From assembly GCF_020859565.1 (NCBI RefSeq), contig NZ_JAJHUO010000005.1, forward strand, positions 225,621 to 289,620: a stretch of 64,000 bases of DNA, in the 5' to 3' direction. Positions 8,810-16,905 of this stretch are shown here, piece after piece (position 1 is the stretch's first letter; each line of letters begins with the position of its first letter). This stretch comes from Saccharothrix luteola. GTDB lineage: Bacteria; Actinomycetota; Actinomycetes; Mycobacteriales; Pseudonocardiaceae. Below the pieces are notes generated by a model. The model saw nothing but the letters and a program-made list of their open reading frames with translations. It did not search any database and had not been told where the DNA came from. Made by a program: the position numbers and the translations under genes.

Positions 8810-9586
8810 GTGAATCCGACCGATCTGGCCACCTCCGGCCCGATCCTGCTCGCGACCGGGGTGGCGGTCCTGGCCGGTGCGATCTCGTTCGCGTCGCCGT
8901 GCGTGGTCCCGCTCGTGCCCGGCTACCTCGCGTACCTCGCGGGCCTGGTCGGCGCGGAGGCGCCCGCGGTCCAGGACGACGAGGCGAGGAAGACCGGCCG
9001 CTGGCGGGTCGCGGGCGCGGCGCTGCTGTTCGTGCTCGGCTTCACGATCGTGTTCGCGCTGATGTCGTTCGTGGTGCTCGGGCTGACCGACCTGTTCTGG
9101 GTCCAGGGAGACCTGCTCCAGCGCGTCGGCGGCGTCATCACGATCGCCATGGGACTGGTGTTCATCGGGCTCGTCCCCGGCCTCCAGCGGGATGTCCGCC
9201 TGCACCGCGCGCCGCGCGCCGGCCTGCTCGGCGCGCCCCTGCTCGGCGGGGTGTTCGCGCTCGGCTGGACACCGTGCCTCGGCCCGACGCTGACGGGCGT
9301 GCTGGCGTTGACCCGCAGCACCGAGGTCGGCTCGGTCACCGCCCGCGGCGGGGTCCTCGTGCTCGCCTACTGCCTCGGCCTCGGCCTGCCGTTCATCCTG
9401 ATCGCGCTCGGCGCGCGCTGGGCGGTCCGCACGACCGGCTGGCTGCGCTCGCACGTCCGCCAGGTGCAGGTGTTCGGCGGCGTGCTGCTGATGGCCGTCG
9501 GCGTGGCCCTGGTCACCGGCCTGTGGGGCGACTTCGTCGCCTGGCTGCGCGACGCCGTCGTCAACGACCTGAAACTGCCGTTGTAG
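8810..9586 (+). CDS. ccdA: Cytochrome c biogenesis transmembrane protein CcdA
   Basis: 258 residues with six predicted membrane helices. The two redox cysteines of the CcdA/DsbD-beta family are C31 (FASPCVVPLVPGYL) and C156 (LGWTPCLGPT). CcdA carries electrons from cytosolic thioredoxin across the membrane to the extracellular TlpA/ResA protein encoded just upstream. GTG 8810 is chosen for its leaderless -10; ATG 8765 would add 15 residues. The stop TAG shares its last base with the resB start (TAGTG at 9584-9588), so the two genes are coupled. Confidence 0.93.
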   Translation: MNPTDLATSGPILLATGVAVLAGAISFASPCVVPLVPGYLAYLAGLVGAEAPAVQDDEARKTGRWRVAGAALLFVLGFTIVFALMSFVVLGLTDLFWVQGDLLQRVGGVITIAMGLVFIGLVPGLQRDVRLHRAPRAGLLGAPLLGGVFALGWTPCLGPTLTGVLALTRSTEVGSVTARGGVLVLAYCLGLGLPFILIALGARWAVRTTGWLRSHVRQVQVFGGVLLMAVGVALVTGLWGDFVAWLRDAVVNDLKLPL

Positions 9587-11148
9587 TGCGCGCCCTCCTC
9601 GCCTTCCTGCGCAACACGTGGCGCGGCCTGACGGCCATGCGCACCGCGTTGACCCTGCTCTTCCTGCTCGCCCTCGGCGCGATGCCGGGCGCGCTGCTGC
9701 CGCAGCGCTCGCTGAACTCCTTCAAGGTCGACGAGTACATCGCCGACAACGGCTGGTGGGGCCGGCTCCTGGACCGGCTGCAGTTCTTCGACGTCTACGC
9801 GAGCTTCTGGTTCTCCGCGATCTACGTGCTGCTGTTCGTGTCCCTGGTGGGCTGCCTGCTGCCGCGCACGTGGGAGTACTTCAAGCAGATGCGGGCCAAG
9901 CCGGTGCTCACGCCGCGCAACCTGGCCCGCATGCCGCACCACGCGTCGGCCGACACGACCTCGTCGCCCGAGGCCGTCATCGAGCACGCCGAGCGCCGGC
10001 TCAAGGGCTGGCGGACCGTCACCCGCGACGAGCCGGACGGCGCCCGCACGATCAGCGCCGAACGCGGGTTCCTCCGCGAGACCGGCAACCTGGTGTTCCA
10101 CTTCTCCCTGCTCGGCCTGCTGGTCGCGTTCGCGCTGGGCAAGATGTTCGGCTACGAGGGCCAGGTCATCGTGCAGGCCAACGGCGGCCAGTTCTGCAAC
10201 TCGGGCGTCTACAACTACGACACGTTCCGCCCCGGCCTGCGCGTGGACGGCACGCAGCTCAACCAGTTCTGCGTGCGGGTCGACGACTTCGACGCCACGT
10301 TCCTGCACAACGGCCAGGCCGAGAGCTTCCGCGCGGACATCCACTACCAGTCCGGCGCGGACCTGGAGACCGGCGACTGGCGGCCGTACCCGCTGGAGGT
10401 CAACAGCCCGCTGCGCACCGCGGGCGACCGGCTCTACCTGCTCGGCCACGGCTACACGCCGCTGTTCACGGTGACGTTCCCCAACGGCGAGACCCGCACC
10501 GGCGCGACCCAGTGGCGCCCGGTGAACCAGGTCACGCTCGCCTCGGAGGGCGCCACGAAGTTCGACCCGCCGAACGTGCCGGACGCCGAGCAGCGCCGCA
10601 AGAGCCAGCTCGCGATCACCGGCCTGCTCGCGCCGACCGCCGTCTTCCAGGGCGAGCTGCTCGACTCCGCGTTCCCCGCCGCGAACGACCCGGCGGTCGC
10701 GATCGACGTCTACCGCGGCGACCTCGGCACCGACTCCGGTCGCGGCCAGTCCATCTTCTCGATCGACCAGAAGATGGTGCAGGACGGCAAGCTGACGAAG
10801 GTCGTCCGGCAGAACCTCGAGCAGGGCGAGGAGCTGACCCTCGACGACGGCACCGTGATCCGCTTCGACGGCGTCCGCGACTGGGTGTCGTTGCAGGTGT
10901 CCCACGACCCGACGCAGGTGTGGGTGCTCGTGTTCTCGGTGCTGGTCATCCTGGGTCTGGCCGTCTCGCTGAGCATCAAGCGCCGCCGCGTCTGGGTGCG
11001 GGCCGCACCGGGGGAGGACGGGCGTACGGTTGTCGAGGTCGGCGGCCTCGCGCGCACTGATCAAGCCGGGTACGGCGAGGAGTTCACGGTGCTGGCCCGT
11101 GATCTGGTCATCTCCCGCGACCTGCTCGCCCACAAGGAGGAGAGCTGA
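9586..11148 (+). CDS. resB: Cytochrome c biogenesis protein ResB
   Basis: 520 residues. Three helices in the first ~200 residues (including TALTLLFLLALGAMPGALLPQ and FSAIYVLLFVSLVGCLLP) precede a large outer domain and a last helix near residue 445 (VWVLVFSVLVILGLAVSLSI). The family pattern LPQRSLN is present at the first outer loop. ResB forms the system II haem delivery and ligation complex with CcsB. An RRRVWVRA motif and a short cytosolic tail end the protein. The stop overlaps the ccsB start (TGATG). Confidence 0.93.
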   Translation: MRALLAFLRNTWRGLTAMRTALTLLFLLALGAMPGALLPQRSLNSFKVDEYIADNGWWGRLLDRLQFFDVYASFWFSAIYVLLFVSLVGCLLPRTWEYFKQMRAKPVLTPRNLARMPHHASADTTSSPEAVIEHAERRLKGWRTVTRDEPDGARTISAERGFLRETGNLVFHFSLLGLLVAFALGKMFGYEGQVIVQANGGQFCNSGVYNYDTFRPGLRVDGTQLNQFCVRVDDFDATFLHNGQAESFRADIHYQSGADLETGDWRPYPLEVNSPLRTAGDRLYLLGHGYTPLFTVTFPNGETRTGATQWRPVNQVTLASEGATKFDPPNVPDAEQRRKSQLAITGLLAPTAVFQGELLDSAFPAANDPAVAIDVYRGDLGTDSGRGQSIFSIDQKMVQDGKLTKVVRQNLEQGEELTLDDGTVIRFDGVRDWVSLQVSHDPTQVWVLVFSVLVILGLAVSLSIKRRRVWVRAAPGEDGRTVVEVGGLARTDQAGYGEEFTVLARDLVISRDLLAHKEES

Positions 11149-12092
11149 TGCCGGTCAACACGGCGCTGGCGACCTACAGCGACTGGACCTACGGCGCGGC
11201 CGTGGCGATCTACTTCCTCGCCGCCGTGCTGTACCTGTGCGAGGCGGCGTTCGCCCGGCCCGCCAAGACCCGCGAACTGGCCGGAGCCGCCGTCGTGTCG
11301 GGCGGCACGCAGGCCGACGGCACGTGGACGCCCGGCCGGGTCGCCAAGCCGGAGCGGTCCCGCGCCGAACGCCTCGGTCGCATGGGCGTGGCGCTGACCG
11401 TCCTCGGCGCGCTGCTGCAGACCTCTTCCCTGGTGCTGCGCGGGTTCGCGACCGAGCGCGCGCCGTGGGGCAACATGTACGAGTACGGCTCGCTGCTCAC
11501 GCTGGCCGCCGTCGTGACGTGGCTCGTGCTGTCGCGCACGTTCGACGTCCGCAAGCTCGGCGGCTTCGTGCTCGTGCCGATCGTGATCCTGATGTTCCTC
11601 GGCGGCACCGTGCTCTACGCCGACGCCGCGCCCGTGCAGCCCGCGTTGCAGTCGTACTGGCTCGTGGTGCACGTGTCGGTGATCTCGGTGTCCAGCGGCG
11701 TGCTGCTGGTGCCCGGCGTGGCCAGCGTGCTGTACCTGCTGAAGACCTCCGGCCGGGCGCGGTTCACCAGGCTGCCCGACGCCGACGTGCTCGACCGGCT
11801 CGCCTACCGCAGCACGGTGTTCGCGTTCCCGCTGTTCACCATCGGCATCATCTGCGGCGCGATCTGGGCCGAGGCGGCGTGGGGCCGGTTCTGGGGCTGG
11901 GACCCGAAGGAGACCGTGGCGTTCGTCTCGTGGGTCGTCTTCGCGGCCTACCTGCACGCGCGGGCGACGGCGGGGTGGCGCGGCAGGCCCGCCGCGTGGA
12001 TCAACTCGCTCGGCTTCGCGCTGACCGTGTTCAACCTGTTCTTCATCAACCTCGTAACGACTGGGATGCACTCGTACGCGGGCGTCGGCTGA
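11148..12092 (+). CDS. ccsB: Cytochrome c biogenesis protein CcsB (ResC/CcsA family)
   Basis: 314 residues, about eight helices. The haem-handling tryptophan-rich motif appears as WGRFWGWDPKETVAF near residue 245, with WGNMYEY near 107 and VVHVSVIS near 174 supplying family-conserved histidine and aromatic residues. With ResB it moves haem outward and attaches it to CxxCH. It is preceded by a good ribosome site (GGAGGAGAG, from 11136). It closes the ccdA-resB-ccsB operon. Confidence 0.93.
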   Translation: MPVNTALATYSDWTYGAAVAIYFLAAVLYLCEAAFARPAKTRELAGAAVVSGGTQADGTWTPGRVAKPERSRAERLGRMGVALTVLGALLQTSSLVLRGFATERAPWGNMYEYGSLLTLAAVVTWLVLSRTFDVRKLGGFVLVPIVILMFLGGTVLYADAAPVQPALQSYWLVVHVSVISVSSGVLLVPGVASVLYLLKTSGRARFTRLPDADVLDRLAYRSTVFAFPLFTIGIICGAIWAEAAWGRFWGWDPKETVAFVSWVVFAAYLHARATAGWRGRPAAWINSLGFALTVFNLFFINLVTTGMHSYAGVG

Positions 12093-12247
12093 TGCCGTAG
12101 ACCACGTGTTACGCGGTGTTCGCGGGCCCGTTCGCGAGGCTCGGGTGAGCGAGCACCCAGTGTCGTGGAACCACTGGTGGCCGACTACCGTCGGACGCGT
12201 GGGGTCGGGGAGGTCTCGATCCGCTTCGCTCAGGGAGGACCCCAGCG
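12093..12247 (+). promoter_or_regulatory. Leader of the MinD/ParA-like gene
   Basis: The 155-nt gap holds a possible -10 TACCGT (12185-12190), which would give a leader of about 50 nt, an inverted repeat CCAGTG/CACTGG (12155-12160 and 12170-12175, 9-nt spacer) just upstream of it, and GGAGGA before GTG 12248. No clear terminator for the cytochrome operon was found. Confidence 0.35.
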
Positions 12248-13711
12248 GTGACCGGTCGCTACGAGAATCCTGAGCCGTCGTGGCAGCAGCCGGCCGGAGC
12301 GGACGGGCAGCAGCCCAACCCGAACCAGTCGGGCGGCTACCAGGTCGAGCCGGGATCGGGTGCCCACTACGTCGACCCCCAGACCGTCTACCTCGACCCG
12401 GCGCAGTCCGGTCCGGTGACCGGCCCCCCGTCGGGCGGGTTCCCGGCGCAGGGCCACCCGTCCGGCCCGTACCCGGCGCAGGGTCAGCAGTCGGGCCCCT
12501 ACCCGGTGTCGGGCCAGCAGTCCGGGCCGTACCAGGTCTCCGGGCAGCAGTCCGGCGCGTACCAGGTGTCCGGGCAGCAGTCCGGCGCCTACCAGGTCCA
12601 GGGCGGCCAGTCGGGCCCGTACCCGGTGTCGGGCGGCCAGTCGGGCGCCTACCAGGTCTCCGGCGGCCAGTCCGGCCCGTACCCCGGCCAGCCGGGGCCG
12701 AACCAGTCGGGACCGCACCAGTACCAGGGCGGGTTCCCCAACAACTTCCCGCAGAGCGTCCAGCCGCAGCAGCCGCAACCCCAGCGGCCGGCCAACGCCA
12801 GCGACGTGTCCTCGCAGCAGCTGATCAAGCGCGCGAAGCGCCCGCCGCAGTCCGGTTGGCGCAAGACCGTGCACTCGGTCACCGGCGGTCTGGTCAACCT
12901 CGGCGAGAGCCCCGCGGACGTCCGCAGGCGTGAGCTGATCGGCCGGATCAACCAGCCGCTGCGCGGTTGCTACAAGATCGCCATGCTGAGCCTCAAGGGC
13001 GGCGTCGGCAAGACCACGACGACGACCACGCTCGGCTCCACCTTCTCCTCGCTGCGCGGCGACCGGGTCATCGCGGTGGACGCCAACCCCGACCGCGGCA
13101 CGCTGGCGCTGAAGGTGCCCAGGGAGACCACGGCGACCGTGCGGCACCTGCTGCGCGATGCCTCGAAGATCACCCGGTACAGCGACGTGCGCGCGTACAC
13201 CTCGCAGTCGCCCAGCCGGCTCGAGGTGCTGGCGTCGGAGCAGGACCCGGCGGTGTCGGAGGCGTTCAGCGACCTCGACTACCTGCGCACGATGGGGCTG
13301 CTGGAGCTCTTCTACAACATCGTGCTCACCGACTGCGGCACCGGCTTGATGCACTCGGCCATGAAGGGCGTGCTCGACCAGGCCGACTCGCTGGTGCTGG
13401 TGTCCTCGGGCTCGGTGGACGGCGCGCAGACCTCGGCGGCGACGCTGGACTGGCTGGACGCCCACGGCTACCGCGACCTGGTCGCGAAGTCCGTCGCGGT
13501 GATCAACTCGGTGCGGCCGGGCTCGGGCAAGGTCGACCTGGACAAGCTGGCCGCGCACTTCGCCCAGCGCTGTCGCGCCGTGGTGCGGATCCCGTTCGAC
13601 ACTCACCTGGAAGAGGGCGCGGAGATCGAGCTGGACAAGCTCGCCCCGGACACCCGGCTCGCGCTGCTGGAACTCGCCGCCACCGTGGCCGACGACTTCC
13701 CGAACAACTGA
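12248..13711 (+). CDS. MinD/ParA-type ATPase with a decapeptide-repeat N-terminus (EspI-like architecture)
   Basis: 487 residues. Residues 61-150 are nine tandem decapeptides of the type QSGPYPVSGQ, flanked by Gln/Pro-rich disordered sequence up to about 190. The C-terminal half is a deviant-Walker ATPase: LKGGVGKTTT at 249-258 (signature lysine K250, P-loop lysine K255), VDANPDRG near 282, and LTDCGTG near 360 as Walker B. Such fusions of a proline-rich head to a MinD-like ATPase are seen in EspI and related actinobacterial proteins near type VII secretion systems, but no ESX gene is visible here. Its membrane or pole partner is unknown. Confidence 0.82.
   Translation: MTGRYENPEPSWQQPAGADGQQPNPNQSGGYQVEPGSGAHYVDPQTVYLDPAQSGPVTGPPSGGFPAQGHPSGPYPAQGQQSGPYPVSGQQSGPYQVSGQQSGAYQVSGQQSGAYQVQGGQSGPYPVSGGQSGAYQVSGGQSGPYPGQPGPNQSGPHQYQGGFPNNFPQSVQPQQPQPQRPANASDVSSQQLIKRAKRPPQSGWRKTVHSVTGGLVNLGESPADVRRRELIGRINQPLRGCYKIAMLSLKGGVGKTTTTTTLGSTFSSLRGDRVIAVDANPDRGTLALKVPRETTATVRHLLRDASKITRYSDVRAYTSQSPSRLEVLASEQDPAVSEAFSDLDYLRTMGLLELFYNIVLTDCGTGLMHSAMKGVLDQADSLVLVSSGSVDGAQTSAATLDWLDAHGYRDLVAKSVAVINSVRPGSGKVDLDKLAAHFAQRCRAVVRIPFDTHLEEGAEIELDKLAPDTRLALLELAATVADDFPNN
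12428..12697 (+). repeat. Nine 30-bp coding repeats
   Basis: In-frame tandem repeats encoding residues 61-150 of the ATPase. Unit consensus is (Q/P)SG(P/A)Y(P/Q)VSG(Q/G). The first two units (PSGGFPAQGH, PSGPYPAQGQ) and the last (QSGPYPGQPG) are the most diverged. Confidence 0.85.
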
Positions 13712-13736
13712 CACGACGAGCCACCGACACGACGAG

Positions 13737-13756
13737 GGGGCCTCGTTCGAGGCCCC
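13737..13756. terminator. Bidirectional terminator hairpin
   Basis: GGGGCCTC (13737-13744), loop GTTC, GAGGCCCC (13749-13756). It lies between the converging ATPase gene and the small membrane gene at 13764, so it can serve both. Confidence 0.7.
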
Positions 13757-13763
13757 GCCGTTG

Positions 13764-13943
13764 TCACTCTTCGTCGTCCGGCTTCTTCTTGCGCTGCTCA
13801 CCGAGCTTGCGCAGGAAGTCCGGGTCGTCGTCCGGCGCCACGATCCGACGACTGGGGGCGGTATCGACCCGGTTCGGCCCGAACGCACGCCACAGCAGCA
13901 CGGCGATGGTGAGCGCACCGATCACCGCGAGCAGGTAGAGCAT
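13764..13943 (-). CDS. 59-residue single-helix membrane protein
   Basis: One N-terminal membrane helix (MLYLLAVIGALTIAVLLWRAF) followed by a charged cytosolic tail rich in Asp, Lys and Arg (FLRKLGEQRKKKPDDEE). ATG 13943 has an excellent GGAGGT ribosome site 7 nt upstream, which decides against the longer start at 13991. It lies 52 nt downstream of bldC on the same strand, so co-transcription is likely. Function unknown. Confidence 0.75.
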   Translation of the reverse strand: MLYLLAVIGALTIAVLLWRAFGPNRVDTAPSRRIVAPDDDPDFLRKLGEQRKKKPDDEE

Positions 13944-13995
13944 GGTCGCCACCTCCTTTGCCACGAGATTACCCGTGTCGCGGAGGTGCACGTCG

Positions 13996-14214
13996 TCAGT
14001 GCCGAACCGGCTCCGTCGCTTCCGTGGTCAGCTGGGACAACAGCTGCTGCACCTCGGACTCCCGGAACCTCCGGTGCCCACCCGGCGTGCGGATCGACCC
14101 GATCCGACCCGCGGTGGCCCAGCGGGTGACCGTCTTCGGGTCGACCCGGAACAAGTTCGCGACCTCACCCGGTGTCAGCAGGCGTTCCCCCTGGTGTCCC
14201 TGCGTCACGGTCAC
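13996..14214 (-). CDS. bldC: BldC, MerR-like winged-helix developmental regulator
   Basis: 72 residues, close to the 68 of Streptomyces BldC. The sequence LLTPGEVANLFRVDPKTVTRWATAGRI, followed by SIRTPGGHRRFRESEV, is the helix-turn-helix and wing signature of BldC, which binds DNA as head-to-tail oligomers on direct repeats and times development in Streptomyces. GTG 14214 is chosen because GGGGAGG lies 5 nt upstream; the longer form from 14253 has no such site. A short membrane protein follows in the same direction. Confidence 0.9.
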   Translation of the reverse strand: MTVTQGHQGERLLTPGEVANLFRVDPKTVTRWATAGRIGSIRTPGGHRRFRESEVQQLLSQLTTEATEPVRH

Positions 14215-14350
14215 GGCATCCTCCCCGATGGCGAACAGACGTACCGGACGCATCGTGGCACCCCACCCATCGGGTACTCGAACGCTTGGGTGATGGTAAA
14301 GAGGTAGTAAGGGACGAAGCGCGCGGTTCGGACATCGAGGTCGGTGGGCC
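14215..14350. promoter_or_regulatory. Divergent control region bldC / Lrp-family gene
   Basis: About 136 nt. It contains the most A/T-rich stretch nearby (14291-14312, GATGGTAAAGAGGTAGTAAGG in part), probably the bldC promoter. No confident hexamers can be assigned for bldC. Confidence 0.35.
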
Positions 14351-14356
14351 TACGCT
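14351..14356 (+). promoter_or_regulatory. -10 of the Lrp-family gene, leaderless
   Basis: TACGCT, 7 nt before GTG 14364. A weak -35 TTCGGA (14327-14332) lies 18 bp upstream. Confidence 0.45.
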
Positions 14357-14363
14357 GTGACCG

Positions 14364-14828
14364 GTGGACGCTCTTGATCGACAGATCATCGCCGCCCTGC
14401 GGGAGAACGGCCGGGCCACCTACGCCGACCTGGGGCGCAAGGTGGGCCTCTCGGCCTCCGCGGTGCACGAACGGGTCGGCAAGCTGGAAGCCACCGGCGT
14501 GATCGTCGGCTATCACGCGGTGGTCGACCCGAGCGCCGTCGGCCTCGGCGTGACCGCGCTGGTCAGCATCCACCCCACCGACACCGCGGACGACGACGAG
14601 CTGGCCGTCGCGCTGGCCGAGCTGGTCGAGGTCGAGTCGTGCTACCGGGTGGCGGGCGACGAGTCGTTCATCGTGAAGGTGCGGGTCGCCACGGTGGACG
14701 ACCTGGAGCGCTCGCTCGGCCGGTTGCGGCGCATCCAGGGCGTCGCGCGCACGCGCACCACGGTCGTGCTGTCCACCCGGTTCGAGGGCCGTCCGAACAC
14801 CGCGGCAGCCGGTCCCGCGACTGATTGA
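14364..14828 (+). CDS. Lrp/AsnC family transcriptional regulator
   Basis: 154 residues. An N-terminal helix-turn-helix (LDRQIIAALRENGRATYADLGRKVGLSASAVHERV, split here for length) is followed by the RAM ligand-binding domain. The conserved GV-x-x-Y-HAVVDPSAVG link and the CYRVAGDESFIVKV strand are visible. Lrp-family proteins form dimers to octamers and sense amino acids. Which genes it controls is not shown by the sequence; it diverges from bldC. Confidence 0.88.
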   Translation: MDALDRQIIAALRENGRATYADLGRKVGLSASAVHERVGKLEATGVIVGYHAVVDPSAVGLGVTALVSIHPTDTADDDELAVALAELVEVESCYRVAGDESFIVKVRVATVDDLERSLGRLRRIQGVARTRTTVVLSTRFEGRPNTAAAGPATD

Positions 14829-14856
14829 CCCGATGGGCAGCGTAACCTGGGTAACC

Positions 14857-15114
14857 GTGCACCTGGGTCGTGATGTGACGCTCTACGTCGGCGCGCGCCT
14901 CGGCATGGTCGCCGCGGTCACCGCGCTGCTCGTGCTCGTCAACGTGCCGTTGCTGGTCGCGCTCGCCGTGGGCGTGGTGGTGGCGCTGCCGCTGTCGCTG
15001 TTCGTGTTCGGCGGGCTGCGCAAGCGGGTCGCGCTGGGCCTGGAGGAGAAGCAGGCCGCGCGCCGCGCCGAACGCGAGAAGCTGCGCGCCCAGTTGCGCG
15101 GCGACGCCGCCTAG
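14857..15114 (+). CDS. DUF4229-type small membrane protein
   Basis: 85 residues: two hydrophobic segments (LGMVAAVTALLVLVNVPLLVAL; VGVVVALPLSLFVFGGL) and a basic, helical C-terminal tail (QAARRAEREKLRAQL), the layout of DUF4229 proteins. GTG 14857 is preferred over ATG 14833 because TAACCT (14843-14848) lies 8 nt upstream, where a leaderless transcript would start. Function unknown. Confidence 0.7.
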   Translation: MHLGRDVTLYVGARLGMVAAVTALLVLVNVPLLVALAVGVVVALPLSLFVFGGLRKRVALGLEEKQAARRAEREKLRAQLRGDAA

Positions 15115-15118
15115 CGCC

Positions 15119-15430
15119 TCACACCACCAGCAGGATCGCCCCGCCGAGGTTGGCCAGCACCATCACGGCCAGCACCGCGCCGATGTTCGTGCTCTCGCGC
15201 AGCCGCAGGGCCAGTGCCAACGGGCCGATCGGCAGCGCCACCGGCTTGCGCTCCCGGTTCGCGATGCGGAACGCGCCGAACGCCACGCCGAGCGGGTTCA
15301 GGCCCAGCTCCCGCGCGCCCTCGACGTCGGCGCGCCACTGCTCCAGGTAACGGTCCCTTTGCCCGCGCGGTAGCAGCACGGCGGCGGCCGTGACCACGGC
15401 CAGTGCGAGTCGGGTCGTGAGTCTGCTCAT
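15119..15430 (-). CDS. Small membrane protein encoded with a PadR regulator
   Basis: 103 residues: an N-terminal hydrophobic segment (LALAVVTAAAVLLP), a soluble stretch with YLEQWRADVEGARELGLNPLGVAFGAFR, and two C-terminal hydrophobic parts. The pattern RYLEQWRAD...E is recurrent in small proteins encoded next to PadR genes in actinobacteria. ATG 15430 overlaps the PadR stop (ATGA) and has GGAGGT upstream, so it is probably the regulated partner of the regulator. Confidence 0.75.
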   Translation of the reverse strand: MSRLTTRLALAVVTAAAVLLPRGQRDRYLEQWRADVEGARELGLNPLGVAFGAFRIANRERKPVALPIGPLALALRLRESTNIGAVLAVMVLANLGGAILLVV

Positions 15431-15747
15431 CGGGCGACCTCCGGTCGGGTGACGGGCTTGGACTTCCGCTGCCGGCCGGCGGCCTTCGCGCACACCTTGA
15501 CCGCCTCCTGGGCGCCTCCGGGCGTGAGCACGTACATCCGGCGGCGCGGGCCGCGGCGTTCGCTGTCGTCGTCCCACGCCGAGGTGACCCACCCGGCCCG
15601 TTCGAGGCGGTCGAGCAGCGGGTAGACGCTGCCGGACGGGCGTCCGGTCAGCTTGATGATCTCCAGGCCCCAGCGCGGCTGGTCACTGCCGAGCAGCACC
15701 CCCAGCACGTCCACCGTGGCCCCTCCGATGCGTCCGAGCGGTTCCAC
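15427..15747 (-). CDS. PadR-family transcriptional regulator
   Basis: 106 residues. The winged helix reads LGVLLGSDQPRWGLEIIKLTGRPSGSVYPLLDRLE (split here for length) with the wing RRRMYVLTPGG, typical of PadR. It is of the short class lacking a long C-terminal dimer arm. It probably represses its own two-gene operon, and possibly the divergent aldo/keto reductase, through an A/T-rich palindrome upstream. GTG 15747 has a -10 (TAGGCT, minus strand 15754-15759) 6 nt upstream. Confidence 0.87.
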   Translation of the reverse strand: MEPLGRIGGATVDVLGVLLGSDQPRWGLEIIKLTGRPSGSVYPLLDRLERAGWVTSAWDDDSERRGPRRRMYVLTPGGAQEAVKVCAKAAGRQRKSKPVTRPEVAR

Positions 15748-15775
15748 GAGTCAAGCCTACCTATATAGATTAAGG
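15748..15775 (-). promoter_or_regulatory. padR-type promoter and candidate operator
   Basis: On the minus strand, -10 TAGGCT (15754-15759) stands 6 nt before the GTG. Just upstream, the palindrome CTATATAG (15761-15768) sits in an A/T-rich island in otherwise very GC-rich DNA; PadR proteins typically bind such sites. Autorepression is an inference. Confidence 0.4.
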
Positions 15776-15808
15776 GTTGTCCACCACCTTCGGCACACCG
15801 GCCCCGCG

Positions 15809-15861
15809 GCGAATCGGCACGGGATCTCCGCCGCGAATTGGCACGGTCCCCCGGCCGTGCC
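15809..15861 (+). promoter_or_regulatory. Direct and inverted repeats upstream of the aldo/keto reductase gene
   Basis: GCGAATCGGCACGG (15809-15822) recurs 24 bp later as GCGAATTGGCACGG (15833-15846). The end of the second copy, GGCACGG (15840-15846), pairs with CCGTGCC (15855-15861). The cluster ends 5 nt before the -10 TACTGT (15867-15872), the position of an operator or activator site. Confidence 0.4.
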
Positions 15862-15866
15862 GTGGC

Positions 15867-15872
15867 TACTGT
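15867..15872 (+). promoter_or_regulatory. -10 of the aldo/keto reductase gene, leaderless
   Basis: TACTGT, 7 nt before GTG 15880. Confidence 0.4.
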
Positions 15873-15879
15873 TCGACCC

Positions 15880-16881
15880 GTGCAACGACGATTCCTCGGA
15901 CGTACCGGGCTCGAGGTCAGCGAGCTCGCGCTCGGCACCATGACCTTCGGCGACCAGACCGACGAGCCGACCGCCCACCGGATCCTCGACGAGTTCACCG
16001 CCGCCGGCGGCACCTTCATCGACACCGCCGACACGTACCGGTTCGGCGGTTCGGAGCAGATCATCGGCCGCTGGCTGAGCTCGCACAACCGCGACGACCT
16101 GGTGATCGCCACCAAGGCGTACGGGGAGATGGCCGCCGGAGCGCCGGTGAACGGCGCCGGCCGCAAGCACCTGATCCGGGCCGTCGAGGCGAGCCTCGTA
16201 CGGCTGGGCACCGACTACCTCGACCTGTACCAGATCCACGTCTTCGACGACGCCACCCCGATCGAGGAGACGCTGTCCACCCTCGACCGGCTGGTCGGCA
16301 GCGGCAAGGTGCGATTCGTCGGCGCCAGCAACTACACCGGGTGGCAGTTGCAGAAGTCGATCGACCTCGCTCGTCAGCACGGCTGGGAGCCGTTCGTCAG
16401 CCTGCAACCGCTCTACAACCTGCTCGACCGCGACGCGGAGCTCGAACTGCTGCCGATCTGCCGCAACGAGGGCCTCGGCCTGATCCCGTGGAGCCCGCTC
16501 GGCGGCGGCCGGCTGACCGGCAAGTACACCCGGGAGATGACCGAGGCCCCGGCCGGCACCAGGCTGGCAGACCGGCGGCAGTCGCCGCAGGACGGCGCGA
16601 CCGGGTTCACCTGGCAGGTCGTGGAGGCGGTCTCGGCCGTCGCCGCCGAGGTCGGGAGGACGCCGTCCCAGGTCGCCTTGCGCTGGCTGCTCGACCAGCC
16701 CGGTGTGACGAGCCCGATCATCGGGGTCCGGACGCCGGACCAGCTCGTGGACGACCTCGGCGCCACCGGCTGGTCACTGGACGACACCCGGCTGGCGCGC
16801 TTGACCGAGGTCAGCAGCCGACCGTTGCCCTACCCGTACGCCTTGCAGCGCCTGCCCCGGTTCGTGCGCCGGCCGTCCTGA
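15880..16881 (+). CDS. Aldo/keto reductase
   Basis: 333 residues, a (beta/alpha)8 NADPH-dependent oxidoreductase of the potassium-channel-beta/YajO-like group. The catalytic tetrad is visible: D and Y in [15 protein letters not shown] in VIATKAY, and H in YQIHVFD. The cofactor-binding end has the family pattern [12 protein letters not shown]. The physiological substrate is unknown. The divergent PadR regulator and the repeats between them suggest an inducible gene. GTG 15880 agrees with the family start (the mature fold begins [12 protein letters not shown]). Confidence 0.9.
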   Translation: MQRRFLGRTGLEVSELALGTMTFGDQTDEPTAHRILDEFTAAGGTFIDTADTYRFGGSEQIIGRWLSSHNRDDLVIATKAYGEMAAGAPVNGAGRKHLIRAVEASLVRLGTDYLDLYQIHVFDDATPIEETLSTLDRLVGSGKVRFVGASNYTGWQLQKSIDLARQHGWEPFVSLQPLYNLLDRDAELELLPICRNEGLGLIPWSPLGGGRLTGKYTREMTEAPAGTRLADRRQSPQDGATGFTWQVVEAVSAVAAEVGRTPSQVALRWLLDQPGVTSPIIGVRTPDQLVDDLGATGWSLDDTRLARLTEVSSRPLPYPYALQRLPRFVRRPS

Positions 16882-16905
16882 TCGGATCCCGGCCCGGCCG
16901 TCCGG

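Noticed and set aside
9367..11133. 588-codon minus-strand frame opposite resB
   Set aside because: No motif, low-complexity composition, and fully inside the opposite strand of a conserved gene.
12230..13918. 562-codon minus-strand frame opposite the ATPase
   Set aside because: Its repetitive Leu/Arg/Gly pattern is the mirror of the 30-bp coding repeats; no start signal or domain.
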